Positions 56,528 through 64,000 of a stretch of 64,000 nt of DNA are shown here, piece after piece (the stretch's first letter is position 1; the number at the start of each line of letters is the position of its first letter). The stretch is taken from contig NW_025062476.1 in NCBI RefSeq assembly GCF_000002995.4, positions 13,945,001 through 14,009,000 of the forward strand, read 5' to 3'. The notes under the pieces are model-generated. The model was not told where the DNA came from. It ran no database searches and saw nothing but the letters and a program-made list of their open reading frames with translations. The DNA comes from Brugia malayi (lineage: Eukaryota; Nematoda; Chromadorea; Rhabditida; Onchocercidae). A program made the translations under genes and the position numbers.

Positions 56528-59500
56528 TTCTTTTATCTGAAATAATGCAATTTGACATTTATGATTGAAACTAATAAATTTAGTCTAAAATTAATTAAAA
56601 AATTGCAATTAATTATGTGATCTTTGCAAAAAAAGCCATTTATTAAATTAATTTTCTTCTTTTATTATTGTTTGTATTTAATAGAAATAATTAATTATAT
56701 TTTTCAGATAACAAAAATGTAAATTATGTTACAAAGAATTAAAAATTAAAACAGTACTGGCAGAATGAAAGAAATGATGCACGAAGTGATATCAGTACTA
56801 TCAGTGATAACATGAATTGTTTGTCTTTTACCTCTCATGAATTTATGAGATCAAATGAATTAATCAATTGATCAAACTATCACTAATTGTTTCTCTTTTT
56901 TATGATTAATTCATTTTCAGAAAAATAAATTATTATTTTTTTCAATTTCTCAATTTAATAAACACAAAAAAAAAAATGAAAACTTTGACAATTTCACAAA
57001 TTTAAAAAATAAGTTACCGACTAAATATTTGTCTTACCAAATTTTGAAATGCTAACAATAAATACTTGTTATAAAATACTTTTTATTGTTTATGTCTGTC
57101 ATTTATCCAATTAAAAGAATAAAACTTACATCATCGTAAAAATTATCAATAACAATAATTATAATCAAAACAATAAATAATGTAGTAATAAAGGAAAATA
57201 TTGACTTAAATGATTAGTTAAATCAACAATTTAAATACAAAAAAAAAAAAAAAATTGATAAAATCTTTACCTTTCTTTGTTGTAATTAGCAAATTGAACA
57301 ACGTTTCAACTTTTTTTTGCTCAGAGAAACTGAAAAGAAATATTTTTGTTAGGAAAAATTGTTGTTTGACTGATTGTATTTGTTCAGCTTTACTGTTTTT
57401 TCCCATTTTTTTTTATTTTTGTTTACTGTCATTCGTTTCCTTCTCATTTTATTCTTTTTGTTATTTTCATTAAATAGTAATTATATTCAATATCATACAT
57501 TGCAGAAATTAAATAATTTATGTTTTTTAATCATTTAAAAATATTTATAAAAAATTTGCTGCGAAAAAGCAAAGAAATAAAAACGATAAATCGTAATTTG
57601 ATTAGATTAACAAAAATTTTTTCAAGTTCAATAAAACAAGAAAAATTATTATAATTTCTGAAAATTTAATTCTAATATTAAGTCATTAATATGTGTAATC
57701 ATAAATTATATTTGTAAAATTAATAAATATATTTTTGAATATTTATTTTATATGTTTTTATAGCTTCTTTTTTGGAGGTAAATTTAAGAAATATCTGTCA
57801 AATTATGCTGGAAATTAGTTATAGCTTTGCTTTATCAGTGATTTGCTCATTCTGAAATCAGTATTTCAGGTTGATCTACCTAAAATATTCAAAATTATGT
57901 TTTTCATTTGTTTTTATTTGTTTGTTTGTTTTTTCTTTTTACTTTGGTACTTCACTGAAAACTGATATTTCATTCTGTTTCTCTTTATTTACGGTTTTTT
58001 TTCATTTTCTTGTTCCACAATTTCAGAGCAGCATGAAATGCAAATTTTGGTTTTACTTTGTTTTTTTTTTTTCAACAATTGTGTCGAAATGGAAATATTC
58101 AAATAATATGTGATATAAAACTTTAATCAAATAATTGAATAAGCTTTATTAGCTTTTTGCACTTTTTTATTTCCTTTTATTCATAAAAAAAATGAAAAAC
58201 AAAATAATAACCAAATATTATAACAAAATTTTTAAAAATTTTGAATTAAAAAAAGAAATTGCATAAATTTCTTCTTATTTACACATTATTTTATCTTCAA
58301 TTTTTTAATTTTTAAATTTTCACTTTTTATCAGACATTGATATAAGTACAATATATTTCGTTTTTCACAACAATGTTTTTATGAATTTTTTATAATAATT
58401 GATATTAAATTGCTTTTTTAAATTTAATTGGCATTTCATGTTTTAGTTTTTCAATTTAATTTCATATTTTTATAAATTATTGATATTTCATTTTTTTTAC
58501 AAAAAAAAAACACACAAAGACTAAGCAATATTAACGGTACTAAAGATAAGTGACATCTGGCATTGATGTAATGTCCCCTATTTGTGATCATATTCTAAAT
58601 GATACATAATTTTCAATTGGTTTGTTGACGATAATGGTGATGTGATTTTACCAGAAATTATAGCTCTCTTAAGAATTTAAAATTCATTCTAAATTGTGTA
58701 AAAGAGAGAAAAAGAAGGAAAGGAAATAAGTTTACTATTCATTGCTTATGAAATAAAAATAAATGTGAATTTAAAGAATCTTTTGTTTCTTTTTTTCAAA
58801 TTATGTCATAATTTTATTATAATTTTAGTCTTTAATGAATTATAATCTACTGTACTTTTATGATTAAATATTTCATTTTTTTTTTTTTTTCTAATTTTTA
58901 TTAGCAAAATGAAACTAATAATTATATTACTGTAATTCTTTTCTGCTCCATCTATTAAAAAAGTGTATTTATTCATTTTTGTTCATTTTAAAATATTATT
59001 GTTATTATGATTTAAGTAAGAATGTCAGATTATGTGGCAAACTTTATGGCAAATCGTTTTCAATTAATAAAATTGAAGGATATTTTGGATTAATTTAAGA
59101 AATAAGCAAAAAAAAAGGAAACAAAAAAAGTGGCAATAATTTCTTAATTAGAAAATTTAATTTGCTGATATTTGAGAAATTTAATGTATTCACTATTATT
59201 TTATTCAAGAGTGCGTTCTATTTAGCATAATTAATTGATTTGTAATGGGAAAACTTTTATCAGTAATTTATGCAAATTGATAAGCTATTATCAATTTATC
59301 AATTTCAAATACTCTTTTCTTGTTTCTTTTTTTTTTTTTCAAGTAATACAAACTGAAATAAAAACAAATAGAAAATAAATTTTAAATTGAAATCAGTTAT
59401 TATTAACAATTTCGTTTCATTCATTTATTTATTAGTTTTTGCAATTAAAATGTTATCAAAACACTGTAAATGTGTGATATTAAAATTATTTATTATTGAA

Positions 59501-59660
59501 TTTTTTGAATTATTTTGTTTATTAGTATAATAATAATTTGATATTATATATTCATTTTTCTTTTTTTCCGCTATACTTTTATCAGTTTGCTTTGATAATT
59601 TCTGATTACTGCAAAAAAGGGAACAAAAATATCTTTTTTTGATATCTCTTAGAATTGATG

Positions 59661-59696
59661 AAAGAGAGAGAGAGAGAGGGAGAGAGAGAGAAAGAG
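59661..59696. repeat. GA microsatellite
   Basis: About 36 bp of imperfect (GA)n. Confidence 0.8.
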
Positions 59697-60161
59697 TGTG
59701 TGCTATTATTATTGCTTGAAGTGAAAATGAAAAAATTTGGATGAGAAAAGAAAAAAAAAGCGAATGATCGAAATAGCAAACTGTGAAAGGATAAAATCAG
59801 GGAAAGGGTTGACAAATCTGAGAGAGATCAAACATATATGTGTGTATTTGGCTGATGTAATCCCGAAGGGACGACAGTCATTTGGTGTCGCTGAAATGTT
59901 TGTCGCCGCAGAGGAGCAAGAAGTTTTCATGAATTTATAGGAGTTAAATGCAGGGATTGACAGAGAGATGCAACGATTTCTCTTATTTTAAAATAAATGT
60001 TTTGGCTGATATTTCAATCAACAAACTTCTCACATCGAATGCATATGTTATGCAAACATTTTGATGTATTTCAATTCTCTTCATGTACTTGTCATTAACT
60101 TTTGAAATTTGAAAGTAATCTTTCATTACAAAAATGCTTTTATGGAGCAAAAAAAGGAGAA

Positions 60162-60230
60162 ATAATAATGAAAGTAATAATAATAACAATAATAATAGTA
60201 GTAATAATTAAAGTAATAATAATGATAAAT
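60162..60230. repeat. AAT trinucleotide-rich stretch
   Basis: Interrupted (AAT/AATAGT)n over about 70 bp. Confidence 0.75.
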
Positions 60231-60935
60231 TTTGTTAAGTTTACACGAAATCTTTATGAATTATAAGAGAAGATAGAATTAAAATCTGAAATGATTATGA
60301 TTTTTTTATTAAGTCAATTTTTGTTTTAGTTTTTTGTTTGTCTCTAATGAAGAAAATTTTTAAAAATTTTTTAAGGTATTTCTGAGATAAAAACAAACTT
60401 TTAATTTTTTTTTTAATTTTTGCAAACAATTCCAACTGTGTAAGTTGTAAAAGAGAAAATTTAAAACAATCACAACCATATATATTATATAAATGGGATA
60501 AATTAAGATAAACAATATAAATTTAATCACATTTACTTTTTTCAAAAATATTAATAATATTAATGTAACAAATATGAGATATTTTCAACGATTATAATAA
60601 ATAGCAAATATAATTAAATTAATGCTTACCACTTTTCCTTTTTTTTTTTAGCTGATTTAATAATGCACTTCAATTTTATTTTATTGCTAATGCTTATCAT
60701 CAATTTCATGCCTTCTTAAAATGAATGCTTAACGGAATGGTTTAAAATTTCAAATATAGAAGATTTAGAAGCTAAAATGAAAAGATTAATCGCATTTTGA
60801 AATGTTCGATTTTAAAATGCTTACCATTTCAAAATGGGCAATCAGTTATGTCCAAGATGACATAAACCCTAAAATGGGTTCATATGTACCAGGGAGTACA
60901 GATTTCTTGCCTGATTAGCAAATTTACCACAAATG

Positions 60936-60980
60936 TAGTAGTAGTAGTAGTGACCAGTAGTGGTAGTGGTGGCAGTGGCA
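60936..60980. repeat. GTA/GTG trinucleotide microsatellite
   Basis: (GTA)n grading into (GTG)n-like sequence over about 45 bp. Confidence 0.75.
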
Positions 60981-61184
60981 TAGATTGGAGGTGATTAATT
61001 TATCATTCGTTTCAGTTGACAATTGACAACGAATAAGCATGGATGATATCAACATAATGTGTAATGTGTCACACATACACATACACATACATACATGCTT
61101 AACAAAATGTATATTCATTTCAACCATTCTGTTGATGGTGAAATGGAATGAAATTAAGCAGAGAGAGAGGAGATAAGCAAGCAA

Positions 61185-61188
<4 letters not shown>

Positions 61189-61247
<59 letters not shown>
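61189..61247. repeat. TG dinucleotide microsatellite
   Basis: About 29 TG units with one TA interruption. Minus-strand His-Thr frames over it are artefacts. Confidence 0.9.
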
Positions 61248-61250
<3 letters not shown>

Positions 61251-62360
61251 GGACGTTGAGCATTTTGAAAGTGATACGACGGAGAGTGACCGACTGACCG
61301 ACCGATCGTTTCATCTTTAACATTTGAACGCAAATGTAATTCGTTGAGAAAGCATTTTGGTTTCAATGAGATATGAGTAAGATTGGAAGTGTTTAGATGG
61401 CGGTCAATGGACACAGTGAAATTTGGAATTTAATTAACTGAAAGAATTCATTTAGTTTAGTAGCAAAAGACATTAACTATGTAATAAATTTCAAAATTCT
61501 TCTCATTTGCAATAAAAAAAAACAGCGAAAGTGATTTCAAGAAAAACTGGAATAGATTATAGTAATGGTTTATTAATTTTGATATGTATATATGATTTAC
61601 TGATGTGATAATATTATTGTTGTTTAAATTAATGCATTTATTATTTTCAGACGCAGAAAATTTGAAACCGAAATTAACTTTTGATGACAATTCTGAATAA
61701 TATCGATTATAGCACTTGTATTTTCCAAAGAATTTTTCAATTTTTGAGTAATAAAAAAAAAAAAAATACAGCAAATTTCAAGAATATATTTCTAATTTAA
61801 TGTGGTGTTTTCATAAATTTTTAAGTTTTAAAAACTCTCAAATTATTATTGTAACATAATTATTGTCGCCATTGCTGTTATTATTATTGCTATTACTTTT
61901 TTATTATTACATTGTCATTATGTGACGATGCCTTATTAAATAAACGGTTTTTGTTATCTCTTTTTTGAATTTTATTACTGTAACCGTTGAATTCATTCAT
62001 AAGTAAAAATTTAAAAAAAAAAGAAATTAAAATATTTTTCAGAATATTCTTTTTTCCATCGTTTTCATTTCATTTCTTTCTTTTTTTTTTTTGCGAAAAT
62101 ATGCATTTTTATTAATAAAATGTAATACTATCAAACATTCCTTCGTCTTTTCTTTAATATTTTGTTATTTTTTTTTGCTTATTTTTTGTTGTTCGCTAAT
62201 TTAAACTTTAACATTTAATCTTTTCTTTCTGTTTTGCACCTATCAAAATCTGCTAATTTGACAAATAATTTCATTAACAATAACTTTTGGTTAAACTGAA
62301 ACAATAGTCTATTTGAAACTACTACCAACCCTAATACTGCCTTCCTGCTACCATTTAGAT

Positions 62361-62536
62361 CAACCAACTAACCGAGTAACCAACCAACCTACCATCCAAC
62401 CTACCAATCAACCAAGCAAGCAAGCAACCAAGCAACGAATCTACCAACCAATCAACCAAGCAAGCAAGCAACCAAGCAAGCAACCAAGCAACCAATCTAC
62501 CAACCAATTAACTAAGCAACCAACCAACCAAACCAG
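62361..62536. repeat. AACC/AAGC tetranucleotide satellite-like repeat
   Basis: About 175 bp of degenerate CAAC, CAAG and CTAC tetramers with a visible higher-order unit (runs of CAAGCAAG followed by CTACCAACCAAT appear twice). The plus-strand open frame rich in Asn-Gln-Pro-Thr is a product of the repeat. Confidence 0.85.
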
Positions 62537-62892
62537 CCGAAAGCATGCACATATCACTAAATATACAATTCCCTAATGCATCGTCGTTGTTCACTTCTTT
62601 CCATAACCATTACCAATTCACATTTTAATAAACTAAAATCGTCCATTTTCTTTTATTCTTTTCTTCAATTTTTTTCTTCCTCTCTTTTCACTCTCCAATT
62701 TTTCAGTACTATCTAACAAATATAAATAGTTTTTTTTTTTTTCATTTTCTTTTTTTTTTGTCACAAAAAAGTTAGCAATAAATTTTTATGTGAATTTGTT
62801 TTGTAGAATGAATGAATCAAGTAAAAGAAGGCTTCAAAAAGAAAAGAAAGATGAAGAAGGAAATTTAAAAAGAAAAAACTAAAAATAATTCA

Positions 62893-63060
<168 letters not shown>

Positions 63061-63833
63061 TGCAACTCAACATACAGTAATCATTAGTCATTGATTGTTG
63101 CAGAATATAGATAGTAACACCTTTTGCACTTCTGTGAATTTTACAATTAAATTAAATTCATTTCTTTATTTTATGTTTCTTTTTTCTGTTGCACTCAATT
63201 ATTTGTTGTTAAAAGATTTTTATTAAAATTATTACAAATTTCTATTATACAAAATGTTATGTGAAATGAAATTGCTATCAAATGTTCATTTTTCATTAAT
63301 AAAATGGCAATAGAAAGAAAAAAGTAAGAAAACATCAATTATTATTGATATCATTGTATATTTATATTACTGTAGTTGAAATATTTATTTATTATCAATT
63401 GAATTTGATAATTTTTAAGAAAATCCCATTTTTTACTTTTTTTTGATTGTTTTTTTTACCGAAATTTTCTTCTGAAACAAATAAAATTTCAGTTCTAATA
63501 TTTTATTTAGGCACTCTAAATGATTACCAAATTCATTCATTCCCTCGTGGATTTTTATTTAATTGATGTGTAAAGTCCATTATGGAAGACATTACATATC
63601 ATTTAAATAAAGTGGGATTTGTTAGTTTTAATTTGAATTGGAAAGAAATAATTGAATAATACTTGCAAACTGTATTTTTCGGCATATATCTGTTATTCTG
63701 TTATTAATTAAGATTCTAATTACATAATTAGTTAATTAATAGAAAATCATACAGAAGCCACTAATTATAACCCAAATTTCAAATCTAAAAAAATTTCCAA
63801 ATACTATCAATTTTAAACTTATCGTACAGTTAC

Positions 63834-64000
63834 ATAATTTCCACAAAAGAATCCGGCAGGAGAAACATTAAAAAACTCAATGTCAGAATATTGTTCACCC
63901 GGAAAAAATTCATTAATCCTGCAAGATAATCAGCATATTTTGATTAAATTACTTTAATTAAACTCTAACTTACTGAACTAATTTCGAAAAACTTTGTAAA
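63834..64000 (-). CDS. Partial gene of unknown function at right edge
   Basis: Two minus-strand exons fit together: 63974-64000 (continuing off the window) ending at a strong TTCA|GTAAGT donor, and 63834-63918, bounded by ATCTTGCAG and TAT|GTAACT. The joined frame reads FSKLVQINEFFPGEQYSD and continues with FFNVSPAGFFCGNY, which has coding character. I do not recognise the family. No further downstream exon of it is identified to the left in this window, so the model is incomplete at both ends. Confidence 0.45.

Overview
This is nuclear DNA of a parasitic nematode, almost certainly a filarial worm (Onchocercidae). The sequence is very AT-rich, the genes have many short exons, and several start codons lie just 3' of a TTTCAG-type acceptor, as expected for spliced-leader trans-splicing. 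The decisive marker is a complete abundant-larval-transcript (ALT) gene, a secreted acidic antigen family known from filariae. There is no bacterial, organellar or viral gene content. Exon models were built by hand from splice sites, reading phase and family similarity. Total coding lengths of the four complete minus-strand models are exact multiples of three.

Layout, left to right. (1) 244-1823 minus: first four coding exons of a malic enzyme that continues off the left edge. (2) 3149-9291 minus: complete mitochondrial-type malic enzyme, 14 exons, 634 aa; the two genes are a head-to-tail tandem pair. A GC-rich 73-bp minisatellite (about 9305-9735) sits directly against its 5' end. (3) 13198-22208 minus: nuclear factor I (NFI) transcription factor, 18 exons, 968 aa, with a possible alternative first exon near 23991-24090. 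(4) 25902-27402 minus: ALT, 4 exons, 128 aa, with a different minisatellite in intron 2 and intron 3. (5) 29612-35111 minus: SCP-x, a peroxisomal thiolase fused to an SCP2 lipid-transfer domain, 16 exons, 538 aa, ending in AKL. (6) 40935-45408 plus: NKAIN-family four-TM protein with a long novel C-terminal tail, a splice-donor-carrying minisatellite and an in-frame TGA. (7) 46299-56527 minus: large type II membrane protein with two copies of a seven-exon cassette resembling the IgGFc-binding domain. (8) 57.4-63.8 kb: gene-poor, microsatellite-rich. (9) 63834-64000 minus: two exons of an unidentified gene running off the right edge.

The genes do not form an operon or a pathway. Spacing of 1 kb or more and a mixture of orientations suggest independent transcription units. 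The most unusual material is structural: minisatellites placed at functional positions (promoter, introns, a splice donor), three GC-AG introns, a stop codon inside NKAIN that a 42-nt mini-intron would remove, and a duplicated exon cassette with conserved phases in the surface protein.
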